This document shows positions 23,604 to 32,237 of a stretch of DNA of 64,000 bases, one piece after another. Within the stretch, counting starts at the first letter, position 1. Each line of letters opens with the position of its first letter. Source of the stretch: CADCTB01 sp964479465 (lineage in GTDB: Bacteria; Actinomycetota; Acidimicrobiia; Acidimicrobiales; AC-14); the NCBI GenBank assembly GCA_964479465.1, contig CAYZMG010000004.1, positions 57,008-121,007 on the forward strand. The letters are read 5' to 3'. The position numbers and the translations under genes were made by a program. The notes beneath the pieces were generated by a model. That model ran no database searches and was not told the origin of the DNA. It was given only the letters and a program-made list of their open reading frames with translations.

Positions 23604-24657
23604 GGACGGCGGTCGCCAGGTTGACCAGCGCCGGGCAGCCGCCCTGGCGCTCGGGCACGGTGGCCGAGAGCAGGATGCGCTGGCCGTTGCGGCCTTCGAT
23701 GAGGGTCACGTCGAGGCAGTCCCGCCTCGGTGCCTGTCCCGGCTTTCCGTAAATCCGTGCCTCGTTGCCCAGCACCCGGGCGACGGCCGGCTCGAACCAG
23801 CCCTCTGCTCCCAGGAGGGCGCTGGTCAGGCCGATCACGTCGGTCGAGGCGATCTTGAACCGCTCGGCCTCGGGGATCTCGTTGTGGAGCACCAGCCGGC
23901 GCACCGACTCGCTCATCTCGAACAGGTTGGAGCACTGGCCCTGCGGGCAGTCGGTGTCGATCTTGCCGTTACGGACGGGGATGACGACCTTCCTGGCCCC
24001 TTCGGTGATCGTCATCGCCGGCTGAGATCGCAGGTTGCCGCCCACGGTGTAGGACCTCTGGATGACCGTCACCGGGAAGCCCCGGGCCGGCGTGAGGAAC
24101 TCCTTGTTCAGGTAATCGACGCCGGCGATCTCCACCAGGTCGTCGTAGGCGCCGTTGTCGCTGATCCGGATGGCGGCGTCGTAGATCGACCGTATGGTGC
24201 GCGGGGCGCCGTTGCCGAAGGCGACCGTGGCCGCCCCCGTGAAGCCCTGCTGGCCCACGAACTCCAGGGCGCCGAGAGCAGCCAGCACCTTGATCGACGA
24301 CGCCGGCCAGAAGTTGGTCCCCAGAGCGCCGACCCCGCCCTGGTAGTCCTCGTACGCAAGCCCCCCGGCCTCCTTGGTGATCTTGGCCGCATACACGCCG
24401 GCGCCGGCGGGGAGCCTGAAGCCGGCCGTGGCCAGGGCGGCGTCGAGCGACGCGGGGGACGAGAGCGGCAGGGCCCGCGGCCCGAGGGACGCCGGCGCCA
24501 CCAAGGCGGGAGCGTCAGCGGCGGCCGAGGCCATCTTCCCGCCGGCGATGAAGGCGAGGGCTCTCGGGGCGGCCGAGGTCCGCACCGCGACCAGGGCGCC
24601 GGCGACGATCAGGAGTGCGGTGACCGCGCTGGCGAGCGCCAGCCGAGCTTCCGTCAT
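23584..24657 (-). CDS. Class A beta-lactamase-like serine hydrolase, secreted or anchored
   Basis: 357 aa. N-terminal signal/anchor helix. Serine hydrolase motifs in order: SxxK as PASSIKVL, SDN as ISDNGAYDDL, and a KTG-like YGKPG near the C-terminus. Six or more Cys, including DCPQGQC. Belongs to the beta-lactamase/PBP-like superfamily (beta-lactamase2 type), but overall divergence means antibiotic hydrolysis cannot be claimed. The 3' end overlaps the BTAD gene by 20 bp (convergent); the start overlaps the phosphoesterase stop by 4 bp. Confidence 0.78.
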   Translation of the reverse strand: MTEARLALASAVTALLIVAGALVAVRTSAAPRALAFIAGGKMASAAADAPALVAPASLGPRALPLSSPASLDAALATAGFRLPAGAGVYAAKITKEAGGLAYEDYQGGVGALGTNFWPASSIKVLAALGALEFVGQQGFTGAATVAFGNGAPRTIRSIYDAAIRISDNGAYDDLVEIAGVDYLNKEFLTPARGFPVTVIQRSYTVGGNLRSQPAMTITEGARKVVIPVRNGKIDTDCPQGQCSNLFEMSESVRRLVLHNEIPEAERFKIASTDVIGLTSALLGAEGWFEPAVARVLGNEARIYGKPGQAPRRDCLDVTLIEGRNGQRILLSATVPERQGGCPALVNLATAVLRYLTG

Positions 24658-25160
24658 CCCAAAACGTGGATCCGGGAGACCACCCGGCCGCCGTCCTGCC
24701 CGTCAGGGCGGATGTCCAGCGTACCCAGGGTGAGATGCGGCTGCGACCGGCGCTCGGTCGGGGAGCCAGGGTTGAAGAGGAGCTGACCGCCCAGGCCGGC
24801 ATCGTCCCACGGGATGTGGCTGTGGCCGAAGACCACGACCTCGGCATCGGGGAACCGGCGGTGCATGCGGTCGGCGCGGCCCGGCGTCGGCCCGCTGTCG
24901 TGGACCATGGCGATGCGCACACCGTCGATCTCCAGCGACTGCGTCTCGGCCAGGACGCCGAAGAGCTCGGCGTCGTTGTTGCCGAGGACGGCGTGCACGG
25001 GGGCGAAGCCGCCCAGCTCGTCGAGCACCTCGGCGACGAGGATGTCACCGGCGTGGAGGATGACGTCGGCCTGCTCCAGGTGGGCGTAGGCGGCGTCCGG
25101 CAGACCGCGCGCACCGGTGCGCCGGATGTGGGTGTCGGCGAGGACGACGACGTGCGTCAC
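24654..25160 (-). CDS. YfcE/MJ0936-type calcineurin-like phosphoesterase
   Basis: 168 aa. Metal-binding motifs in order: LADTHIRR (DxH), HAGDILV (GD), LGNNDAE (GNND), HDSG, and FGHSHIP (GHxH). Start taken as GTG 25160 (THVVVLADTH), which begins just before the first motif as in family members. Substrate unspecified phosphodiester. Coupled to the serine hydrolase gene by a 4-bp overlap; divergent from the PHP gene. Confidence 0.88.
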   Translation of the reverse strand: MTHVVVLADTHIRRTGARGLPDAAYAHLEQADVILHAGDILVAEVLDELGGFAPVHAVLGNNDAELFGVLAETQSLEIDGVRIAMVHDSGPTPGRADRMHRRFPDAEVVVFGHSHIPWDDAGLGGQLLFNPGSPTERRSQPHLTLGTLDIRPDGQDGGRVVSRIHVLG

Positions 25161-25257
25161 CCCCCCAGGTTGGCAGACGCGAATGATCTGCTCGGGGCGC
25201 CCCGCCAGTTCGCGACGCCGGAATCCTGGCGGCCTCCCACCACTACGCTCGGATCCT

Positions 25258-26295
25258 CTGGATCCCGTCGAGGCCCTGCAACGCATCGCCTACCTGCTCG
25301 AACGGCAGGGCGCGCCGACGTACCGCGTACGGGCGTTCCGGGGCGCGGCTCGAACCCTGGCCAAGCTCGACCCCGGCGACCTGGCCGACCGGGCCAAGAA
25401 AGGCCGCCTGCGCGACCTGGCCGGCGTCGGCCAGACCACCGAGGCGGTGGCCACGGAGGCCATCGCCGGCCAGGTGCCCGCCTACCTGGCCAAGCTGGAG
25501 GAGGAGGCCCGCGGGTTCGAGGACCAGGACCCGGTCGTGCTCGACGGGCGCAGCGCCGAGATCCGCGCCGTACTCCGGGGCGACTGCCACACCCACTCCG
25601 ACTGGTCCGACGGTGGCAGCCCCATCGAGGAGATGGCCCGGGCGGCCCACGCCCTCGGACATGAGTACATGGTGCTCACCGACCACTCGCCCCGGCTCAA
25701 GGTGGCCAACGGCCTGACCGCCGAGCGGCTCCGCACCCAACTCGACCTGGTGGCCGAGATCAACGAGCGGGTGGCCCCGTTCCGCATCCTCACCGGCATC
25801 GAGGTCGACATCCTCGACGACGGATCACTCGACCAGACAGACGAACTGCTGGCCCGCCTCGACGTCGTCGTGGCCAGCGTCCACTCAAAGCTGCGCATGG
25901 AGTCGGAGCTCATGACGCCCCGGATGATCGCCGCCGTGCGCAACCCCCACGTCGACATCCTGGGCCACTGCACCGGGCGCATGGTCACGGGCAAGGGCCG
26001 CCCCCAGTCCACCTTTGACGCCGAAGCGGTGTTCGCCGCCGCTGTCGAATCCGACACCGCGGTCGAGATCAATTGCCGCCCCGAGCGCCTCGACCCGCCC
26101 AAGGCGCTGCTGCGCAAGGTGGTGGCCGCCGGCTGCAAAGTGTCCATCGACACTGACGCCCACGCCCCCGGCCAGCTCGAGTGGCAGCCCTACGGCTGCG
26201 TGCGCGCCGCCGAGTGCGGCGTGCGGGACGAGTCGATCGTCAACGCCTGGCCGGCGGAACGGCTCCTGGAGTGGACCGCCTCCCACTCGGCCTGA
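25258..26295 (+). CDS. PHP-domain phosphoesterase with N-terminal HhH region (PolX C-terminal-like)
   Basis: 345 aa if started at CTG 25258. N-terminal helix-hairpin-helix region as in PolX (LRDLAGVGQTTEAVATEAI), then a PHP metal site: GDCHTHSDWSDG, TDHSPRL, GIEVDIL, SVHSKLR, LGHCTGR, DTDAHAP. No polymerase palm is present. Similarity begins at DPVEALQRIA right at 25258, and a TACGCT -10 lies 8 nt upstream, so a leaderless CTG start is proposed; an in-frame ATG at 25183 is the alternative. Likely role: phosphatase or nuclease in DNA metabolism. Confidence 0.8.
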   Translation: MDPVEALQRIAYLLERQGAPTYRVRAFRGAARTLAKLDPGDLADRAKKGRLRDLAGVGQTTEAVATEAIAGQVPAYLAKLEEEARGFEDQDPVVLDGRSAEIRAVLRGDCHTHSDWSDGGSPIEEMARAAHALGHEYMVLTDHSPRLKVANGLTAERLRTQLDLVAEINERVAPFRILTGIEVDILDDGSLDQTDELLARLDVVVASVHSKLRMESELMTPRMIAAVRNPHVDILGHCTGRMVTGKGRPQSTFDAEAVFAAAVESDTAVEINCRPERLDPPKALLRKVVAAGCKVSIDTDAHAPGQLEWQPYGCVRAAECGVRDESIVNAWPAERLLEWTASHSA

Positions 26296-26357
26296 CTCTG
26301 CAAGACTGCCGGCGCCAAGACCGCGGGGGTTGCGGCAGGCGAGCACACGAGGTGGCG

Positions 26358-27914
26358 ATGCGCACACGTCCGGGCTTCCGACTCTGCATGGCCGTGCTGG
26401 CCCTCGGCCTGGTGGCCAGCGCGTGCTCCTCGGAGAAGAAGACCACCGAGGTCGGCCGCTCGACGGTGGTGACCGAGGAGAACCGGTTGTCGCGCACCCA
26501 CGAGGCGCCCAGCCTGCTCGTCGACCGCAACGACCCGAACACCGTGTACCTGGCCGAGGTGGAGCTCCAGGCCGGCGAGAACCGCTTCTACATCTCCTCG
26601 GACAGGGGGGCGACGTGGAGGCAGTCGGAGGCGCCGAAGCTGGTGCCCTTCACCGACGGCGGCCTCGGCGCCGGCAACCCCAAGAACATCCGCACCGAGC
26701 TGGACCAGGACTCCAGTGGCACGCTGTTCTACCTCTTCCACGCTCAGAACCCGACCGCCGGCGGCGCCCGCAGCGTGCTGCTCGGCCGGTCGACCGACGG
26801 CGGGCTCACCTGGCGGACGTCTGCGGTCCATGCGGCCCCCAACCCGGTCGACGAGGTGGTCGAGCTGAACTGGCAGGCCCACATCGCCATCGACCCCGCC
26901 GACGAGCAGCGGGTCTACGTCACGTGGCGGCGGGCGTACCAGGTCCCCGCCGGCACGCCGTCCCGGCCGGTGCGGGCCTTCATGGCCACCTCCGACGACG
27001 GCGGCGCCACCTTCGGCCCGCCGGTGATGCTCATGGACAAGGCCACCGGCTTCGAGGCGCCCCGCCTCATCGTCCGCGACGGCAAGCTGTGGGCCTTCTA
27101 CCGGGAGAACGCGCCGGCCGCCGGCCCCAACGTGCCCGAGCCGCGGCTCACCTCGATCATGGCGTCGGTGTCCGAGGACCAGGGCAGGACCTGGCAGGAC
27201 TTCAGGGTCATGGGCGCCCGCGACGCCAGCGAGCCGGTGTCGATCCTCGACCGCGAGCGGGGCGAGTTCTACCTGGTCTGGCACGACAACCGCAGCCAGG
27301 ATCTCGACGTCTACTTCTCCAAGTCCGCCGACGGCGCCACCTGGTCCGAGCCCCGCATGCTCAACGACGATCCCAAGGGCGCCCGGATCGGCCAGTTCTA
27401 CCCGAAGATCTCCCTCGTGCCCGGGGGCCGGATCGACGTCGCCTGGTACGACTTCCGCAACGACCCCTTCCCCGCCCCGACCGTGGCGCCGACGGCCACG
27501 GCGCCGTTCCTCGGTCTCACCTCCAACGTCGGCATGTTCGACGCCGTCTACCTGGCGTCTTCGGAGGACGGGGGCGAGACGTGGTCGACGAACATCCGGG
27601 TCAGCGACGTGCCCAACGACCGCAGCCTGGGCACCGCCGGCCCCCAGTACTTCGTGCAGGTCCCCCTTGCCGTGACATCCGGCGAGAGCTGGAGCGTGGT
27701 GGCCTGGTCCGACACCCGCCACGGGAACACCGAGAACTCCACCCAGGACATCGCCGCCGCCGTGGTCGACTTCGCCCACACCGAGCCCGGCGGCGCCCGC
27801 GGCCGCGACTTCGGCCTCGGGCTGCTGGCCGGCGTCGCCCTCGGCGGCGGGTTCGCCATGTCGCTGGCCGTCGCCCAGGTCCGCCGGCCGGCGGACACGC
27901 CCGAGCCGGCGTAG
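26358..27914 (+). CDS. Asp-box propeller lipoprotein with C-terminal membrane helix
   Basis: 518 aa. Lipobox VASAC near residue 20, then a beta-propeller with Asp-box motifs SDRGATW, TDGGLTW, DDGGATF, EDQGRTW, ADGATW, EDGGETW, then a single C-terminal helix (FGLGLLAGVALGGGFAMSL) and tail. Being anchored at both ends is unusual. Related in architecture to the genes at 3018-4664 and 28591-30192 but more divergent: it lacks the shared YPFCF and YYGLNGWD motifs. Start chosen at the ATG with GAGGTGG just upstream. Lies 80 bp before the Ig-like gene on the same strand. Function unknown. Confidence 0.8.
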   Translation: MRTRPGFRLCMAVLALGLVASACSSEKKTTEVGRSTVVTEENRLSRTHEAPSLLVDRNDPNTVYLAEVELQAGENRFYISSDRGATWRQSEAPKLVPFTDGGLGAGNPKNIRTELDQDSSGTLFYLFHAQNPTAGGARSVLLGRSTDGGLTWRTSAVHAAPNPVDEVVELNWQAHIAIDPADEQRVYVTWRRAYQVPAGTPSRPVRAFMATSDDGGATFGPPVMLMDKATGFEAPRLIVRDGKLWAFYRENAPAAGPNVPEPRLTSIMASVSEDQGRTWQDFRVMGARDASEPVSILDRERGEFYLVWHDNRSQDLDVYFSKSADGATWSEPRMLNDDPKGARIGQFYPKISLVPGGRIDVAWYDFRNDPFPAPTVAPTATAPFLGLTSNVGMFDAVYLASSEDGGETWSTNIRVSDVPNDRSLGTAGPQYFVQVPLAVTSGESWSVVAWSDTRHGNTENSTQDIAAAVVDFAHTEPGGARGRDFGLGLLAGVALGGGFAMSLAVAQVRRPADTPEPA

Positions 27915-27994
27915 CCACGCCCCAAGAGGTGTTGCGCACCGGTAGTTTCGCCGCGAAAGTAGTCGGTACCTGCGCGTCACGAAAGGTTCCTGAC

Positions 27995-28594
27995 ATGTCG
28001 ACCAAGCTCGTCCGCTGGGGGGCGAGGGCACTGCTCGTCAGTGCCTTCCTCCTCGCGTCCGCCGCCCCCTCGCCCGCCCCCCACATCGCCCAGCTCCAGA
28101 TCACGCCGGCCCAGGTCAAGGCCGGCGAAGAGGTCACCGTCTTCGGTCCCCGGGGCTACGGCCGGACCAACCCGGTCGAGATCCGCGCCGGGAGCTTCGA
28201 CGGGCCGATCCTGGGTACCTTCCAGCCCAACGAAGAGCTCTACGCCATGTGGGGCCCGGGCGCCGTCCGCATCCCGGAGGACGCAAAGCCCGGCACCTAC
28301 AACCTGTACGCGACCCAGACTCTGGCCGCCAACGAGACCCACATCCGGGGCGTGCCTGCTCGCGGCGAGGTCACGATCCTCGGCGCCGGCGGCGCACCGG
28401 TGCTGAGCCAGGCGCCCGAGGTGCCTCTCGACCAGCAGCCCACCGTGGGGCTGCTCGAGGAGGAGGCGGTGAGCACGGGCTCGGTGCTGCTCGTCGCCCT
28501 CGGCGTCGCCGGCGCCGGCCTGTTCCTCGCCGGCCTGGCCGTCGCCTTCTCCAGCCGGCGCCGCCCTGGCCAGCCCTCGGTGGCCGGCAAGTGA
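27995..28594 (+). CDS. Membrane-anchored Ig-like secreted protein, copy 2
   Basis: 199 aa. Signal peptide, beta-sandwich (QLQITPAQVKAGEEVTVFGP, NPVEIRAGSFDGPILG, MWGPG), Glu-rich linker, C-terminal membrane helix (VLLVALGVAGAGLFLAGLAVAF) and basic tail. Roughly half the residues match the copy at 4661-5278, including the mature N-terminus APHIAQLQ and NPVEIR. Overlaps the following Asp-box gene by GTGA, reproducing the gene order and coupling of copy 1. Confidence 0.82.
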   Translation: MSTKLVRWGARALLVSAFLLASAAPSPAPHIAQLQITPAQVKAGEEVTVFGPRGYGRTNPVEIRAGSFDGPILGTFQPNEELYAMWGPGAVRIPEDAKPGTYNLYATQTLAANETHIRGVPARGEVTILGAGGAPVLSQAPEVPLDQQPTVGLLEEEAVSTGSVLLVALGVAGAGLFLAGLAVAFSSRRRPGQPSVAGK

Positions 28595-30192
28595 CGCGCA
28601 CCCGCAGAGCAGTCGCCGGCCTTCTGGCCGGCGCCGTACTGGCCGTCCCGGCCGCGGTGAGCGCCCAGACGGAAGGCCCCCGGCTCACCAGCCCGATCCG
28701 GGCCACCGTCGATGACCTCGCCCCCACGCGCACCTACTCCGCCCCGTACCTGCTGATCGACCCGGCCAACGAGCGCAACGTGGTGGCTGCGGCCGTGGAG
28801 ATGCGCACCCGCCTGTGCCGGCTGTTCCGCTCGACCGACGCCGGCCAGACCTGGCGGCTCCTCGATCCGCTGCCGGGCCTGCCGTCCTACCCGTTCTGCT
28901 TCAACACCGCCGGCATGCAGACCGAGACCCCGATCGCCTGGGGCCGTGACAGCACCCTCTATTACGGCCTCAACGGCTGGGACACCCAGGACGGCGGCCA
29001 GCGGGCCAACATCAGCGTGCTCGTCGCCAAGTCAACGGACCTGGGCGACAGCTGGACGACTCAGATCGTCCGCAACGCCCGGGGGCTCACCGGCGCCGCC
29101 ACCGAGAACAACACCCCGGTCTCCTCGATCGCGGTCGACAGCTCGGGCGCAACCGACGTCGTCTACGTCACCTGGCGCAAGGCGCTGCCGGAACAGACGA
29201 GCCCGCCCTTCCAGCGGGCGCCGATGCTCTCGGTCTCGACCGACGCCGGCGAGACCTGGAGCGAGCCGATCGATCTGCAGGCCAAGTACCCAAAGACGAT
29301 CAGGAACGCTCAGGGCCAGGACGTTCCCTTCGTGATGAGCTTCAGCGCCCCGTCGCTGGCGACCAACGACAAGGGCGCCCTGTTCGTCATCTGGCCGCTG
29401 AACACGGTGGGCATCACGCCGGCGCCGCCGGCGCCGATCATCATCGGCAAGACCACCGATCGGGGCGCCACCTGGGAGTTCAACGATGTCTCCCCGCCCA
29501 GCCCCTACACCGAGCACGTCGGCATCCTGAAGTGGTCGTCCGCCGGCGGCCCCCAGGGCAGCCTGCACGTGATCTACGAGGACAAGCCCGGCCAGACCCC
29601 CAGGGGGGCCGACCGCGACATCTACTACCAGCGGTCGACCGACGACGGGAAGACCTGGACCCAGCCCAAGCTGCTCAATGACGACGACCCCAACGGGCTC
29701 GCCGTGCAGATCACGCCCAACATCGACGTGACACCCGACGGCCGTGTCGATGCCGTCTGGTGGGATTTCCGCGACGACAAGGGCGCGATCGCCACCGACG
29801 TCTACTACACGTACTCGACCGACAACGGCGACAGCTGGTCCAAGAACACCCGCATCACCGACCGCTCCGTCAGCCGGCGCATCGGGGTCTGGACCGGCGC
29901 CGACATCCGCCAGCCCCCGGGAGTGGCTTCGCTGAAGGAGTACGCCATCATCGGATGGGACGACACCCGTTTCGGTGACGACACCACCCACACCCAGGAC
30001 ATGTTCACCCGGGTGGCCCAGTTCGAGGCCCTGGGCGCCGGCGCCGGCAACGACACCGCCCGCTACGCCCTCGGCGCGGTCATCGGCCTCGCCGTCGTCG
30101 GCCTCGTGCTCCTGGCCCTGAGCTACGCCGCCCGCAGCCGCACGCCGGCGCCGGCGGCCGTCGACACGAAGGCCGCTACCAAGGTGAAGTAG
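28591..30192 (+). CDS. Membrane-anchored extracellular Asp-box propeller protein, copy 2
   Basis: 533 aa from GTG 28591. Signal peptide, six Asp-box motifs (TDAGQTW, TDLGDSW, TDAGETW, TDRGATW, TDDGKTW, TDNGDSW), C-terminal helix (YALGAVIGLAVVGLVLLALSYA) and basic tail. Paralogue of 3018-4664: shares RxCRxxR, SYPFCF, YYGLNGWD, RVDAVWWDFR(D/N)D, and the same spacing. No sialidase active-site motif. Followed by a strong terminator. Function unknown; see the paired Ig-like protein. Confidence 0.85.
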   Translation: MTRTRRAVAGLLAGAVLAVPAAVSAQTEGPRLTSPIRATVDDLAPTRTYSAPYLLIDPANERNVVAAAVEMRTRLCRLFRSTDAGQTWRLLDPLPGLPSYPFCFNTAGMQTETPIAWGRDSTLYYGLNGWDTQDGGQRANISVLVAKSTDLGDSWTTQIVRNARGLTGAATENNTPVSSIAVDSSGATDVVYVTWRKALPEQTSPPFQRAPMLSVSTDAGETWSEPIDLQAKYPKTIRNAQGQDVPFVMSFSAPSLATNDKGALFVIWPLNTVGITPAPPAPIIIGKTTDRGATWEFNDVSPPSPYTEHVGILKWSSAGGPQGSLHVIYEDKPGQTPRGADRDIYYQRSTDDGKTWTQPKLLNDDDPNGLAVQITPNIDVTPDGRVDAVWWDFRDDKGAIATDVYYTYSTDNGDSWSKNTRITDRSVSRRIGVWTGADIRQPPGVASLKEYAIIGWDDTRFGDDTTHTQDMFTRVAQFEALGAGAGNDTARYALGAVIGLAVVGLVLLALSYAARSRTPAPAAVDTKAATKVK

Positions 30193-30206
30193 CGCCCCGC
30201 TCCACT

Positions 30207-30248
30207 CTGGCTGCACTGGCGTGCGAATACGACCGCCAGTGCAGCCAG
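30207..30248. terminator. Bidirectional terminator
   Basis: Perfect 15-bp stem CTGGCTGCACTGGCG with a 12-nt loop, 14 bp after the Asp-box gene stop and 11 bp after the stop of the convergent small gene. GGGGTTTT follows on the plus strand. Confidence 0.8.
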
Positions 30249-30259
30249 AACCGGGGTTT

Positions 30260-30427
30260 TCAGTTCTTGCGATCGAGGTCGGACGGCATCTGCCAGTCGA
30301 CCACGATCTCTTTGGAGAGCTGGAGAAGCAGGTCCGCAGTCGGGTACGGCGATGTCGGATAAGGCAGTGGGCGCGGCACGGCTCGATCCACGAACCTATC
30401 GCTGGTCGCCGTCGACACTGGGGACAT
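30260..30427 (-). CDS. Small protein of 55 aa, unknown function
   Basis: Begins ATG 30427 with AAGGGGG 6 nt upstream. Starts MSPVSTATSDRFVDRAVPRP, is Pro/Tyr-rich in the middle, and ends with an amphipathic helix-like stretch (ADLLLQLSKEIVVDWQ) and MPSDLDRKN. The good ribosome site, protein-like composition and a terminator right after its stop support a real gene. It is the best coding candidate in the 303-bp gap between the Asp-box gene and treZ. No family recognised. It could be the intact end of a larger ancestral gene. Confidence 0.5.
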   Translation of the reverse strand: MSPVSTATSDRFVDRAVPRPLPYPTSPYPTADLLLQLSKEIVVDWQMPSDLDRKN

Positions 30428-30495
30428 CGCATACCCCCTTAGACAGGCCGGTGATCGACCCGTTCATCCTGGATACACCCGTTCTTGAAGATCCG

Positions 30496-32235
30496 TCAAG
30501 GGCCGAACAGCACTATTGCGCTTTCGGGCGCAAGCACCGCCTGGCCGTCCTCGACGCCGGCACTGTCTCCCGACGCCAGGACGACCTCGCCCGACCCGAC
30601 CGGAACCGTCGCCGGCGCCTCGCCCAGGTTGCAGGCCAGGGTGAGTCGCCCCCGGACCAGCACCAGCCAGCGGGCGTCCTCGTCGAAGTCCACCGTCACG
30701 TCGCCGGCGCCGGCGGAGCGACACGCGCCATCGGGCGTCGAGCGGCGAAGTGCGATGAGCTGGCGGTGCCAGTCGAGGAGGCCGGCGTGGCGGGGCTCGG
30801 CCAGCTCGTCCCAGTTCAGCTTGGAGCGACGGAAGGTTTCCGGATCCTGGGGGTCGGGCACCTCGGCGGGGTCCCACCCGAACGCAGCGAACTCCCGCCG
30901 CCGGCCCTCGGTGACGGCCTTCCCGAGCTCGGGGTCGTCGTGGTCGGTGAAGTACAGGAACGGCGTGGACGCGCCCCACTCCTCGCCCTGGAAGAGCATG
31001 GGCACGGACGGTCCGAGCAGGACCAATGCGGCGGCCACCCTGAGCAGGCCGTCGCTCATCAGCATCGAGCTGCGCTCGCCGTTGGCCCGGTTCCCGACCT
31101 GGTCGTGGTTCTGGAGGTAGCCGAGGAACCGGGTCAGGGGGATGCCCGCCGGCGGGCGGCCGTGCCGGCGCCGGCGGTGGGGCGAGTAGCCCCCGTCATA
31201 GACAAAGGCCTGGCGCAGGGCCTTGGCCAGCTGAGCCACCGAACCGAAGTCGGCGTAGTAGCCGGCCCGCTCGCCGGTGAGGACGGCGTGCAGGGCGTGG
31301 TGGAAGTCGTCGCTCCACTGGGCGTCCATGCCGAAGCCGCCGAGGGCGCGGTCGGCGACGATGCGGGGGTCGTTGAGGTCGCTCTCGGCGACGAGGAACT
31401 TGGGCACGCCGAGCTTCGCCTCGAGCTCGTCCACCCGGCCGGCCATCTCCTCGAGGATGTGGGTGGCCGAGGTGTCGACGATGGCGTGGACGGCGTCGAG
31501 GCGGAGGCCGTCGGCGTGGTAGTCACCCAACCACATCAGGGCGTTGTCCAGCACGAACTCCCGCACCGGGTCGCTGTCGGGGCCGTCGAGGTTGACCGCC
31601 TCGCCCCACGGAGTACCGTAGCGGTCGGTGAAGTAGGGCCCGTACTGGCCCAGGTAGTTCCCCGACGGGCCGAGGTGGTTGTAGACCACGTCGAAGATCA
31701 CGGCCAGGCCCCTGGCGTGGCAGGCGTCGACCAGGCGCTTCAGGCCCTCGGGGCCGCCGTCGCCGGAGTTGGGGGCGAACAGGTCCACCCCGTCGTAGCC
31801 CCAGCCCCAGCGGCCCGGGTACTCCACGACCGGCAGCAGCTCGACGTGGGTCACGCCGAGTGCGACAAGGTGGTCGAGGTGAGGGATAGCGCCCTCGTAG
31901 GTCTCCTCGGCGGAGAAGGTATCGACGTGCAGCTCGTAGACGACGGCCTCCGGGAGCGGCACGCCGCCGGCCCAGCCGGCGTCGGTCCAGCCGAACGCGG
32001 CGTGGTCGACCAGGCGCGACGGCCCGTGGACCCCCTCCGGTTGCCACGGCGAGCGGGGGTCGGGGAGGGGGGCGCCGCCGTCGAGGGAGTAGGCGTAGTC
32101 GTCCCCGGGGGCGGCATCGGCCTCGCCGGAGAACCAGCCGTGCTCGTCGGGGCCGGCGAGGGGGTGGCGCTGGTCGCGCCGCACGACGAGGTCGACGCGA
32201 CTGGCGCGCGGCGCCCACACCCGGAACGAGGTCAT
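30496..32235 (-). CDS. treZ: Malto-oligosyltrehalose trehalohydrolase
   Basis: 579 aa GH13 enzyme releasing trehalose from maltooligosyl-trehalose. N-terminal CBM48-like region (FRVWAPRASRVDLVV), then the catalytic barrel with YELHVDTFS, DVVYNHLGPSGNYL, the nucleophile in DGLRLDAVHAI, the acid/base in LVAESDLND, and NHDQVGNRA. The typical TreZ motif LFQGEEWGASTPFLYFTDH is present. Directly follows treY (2-bp gap), forming the TreY/TreZ trehalose pathway from glycogen or maltodextrins. No treX is seen next to it. Confidence 0.94.
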   Translation of the reverse strand: MTSFRVWAPRASRVDLVVRRDQRHPLAGPDEHGWFSGEADAAPGDDYAYSLDGGAPLPDPRSPWQPEGVHGPSRLVDHAAFGWTDAGWAGGVPLPEAVVYELHVDTFSAEETYEGAIPHLDHLVALGVTHVELLPVVEYPGRWGWGYDGVDLFAPNSGDGGPEGLKRLVDACHARGLAVIFDVVYNHLGPSGNYLGQYGPYFTDRYGTPWGEAVNLDGPDSDPVREFVLDNALMWLGDYHADGLRLDAVHAIVDTSATHILEEMAGRVDELEAKLGVPKFLVAESDLNDPRIVADRALGGFGMDAQWSDDFHHALHAVLTGERAGYYADFGSVAQLAKALRQAFVYDGGYSPHRRRRHGRPPAGIPLTRFLGYLQNHDQVGNRANGERSSMLMSDGLLRVAAALVLLGPSVPMLFQGEEWGASTPFLYFTDHDDPELGKAVTEGRRREFAAFGWDPAEVPDPQDPETFRRSKLNWDELAEPRHAGLLDWHRQLIALRRSTPDGACRSAGAGDVTVDFDEDARWLVLVRGRLTLACNLGEAPATVPVGSGEVVLASGDSAGVEDGQAVLAPESAIVLFGP

Positions 32236-32237
32236 CG

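Noticed and set aside
23584..24657. Calling the SxxK protein an antibiotic-resistance beta-lactamase
   Set aside because: SxxK, SDN and a KTG-like motif are present, but overall sequence is divergent and the superfamily includes many non-lactamases.
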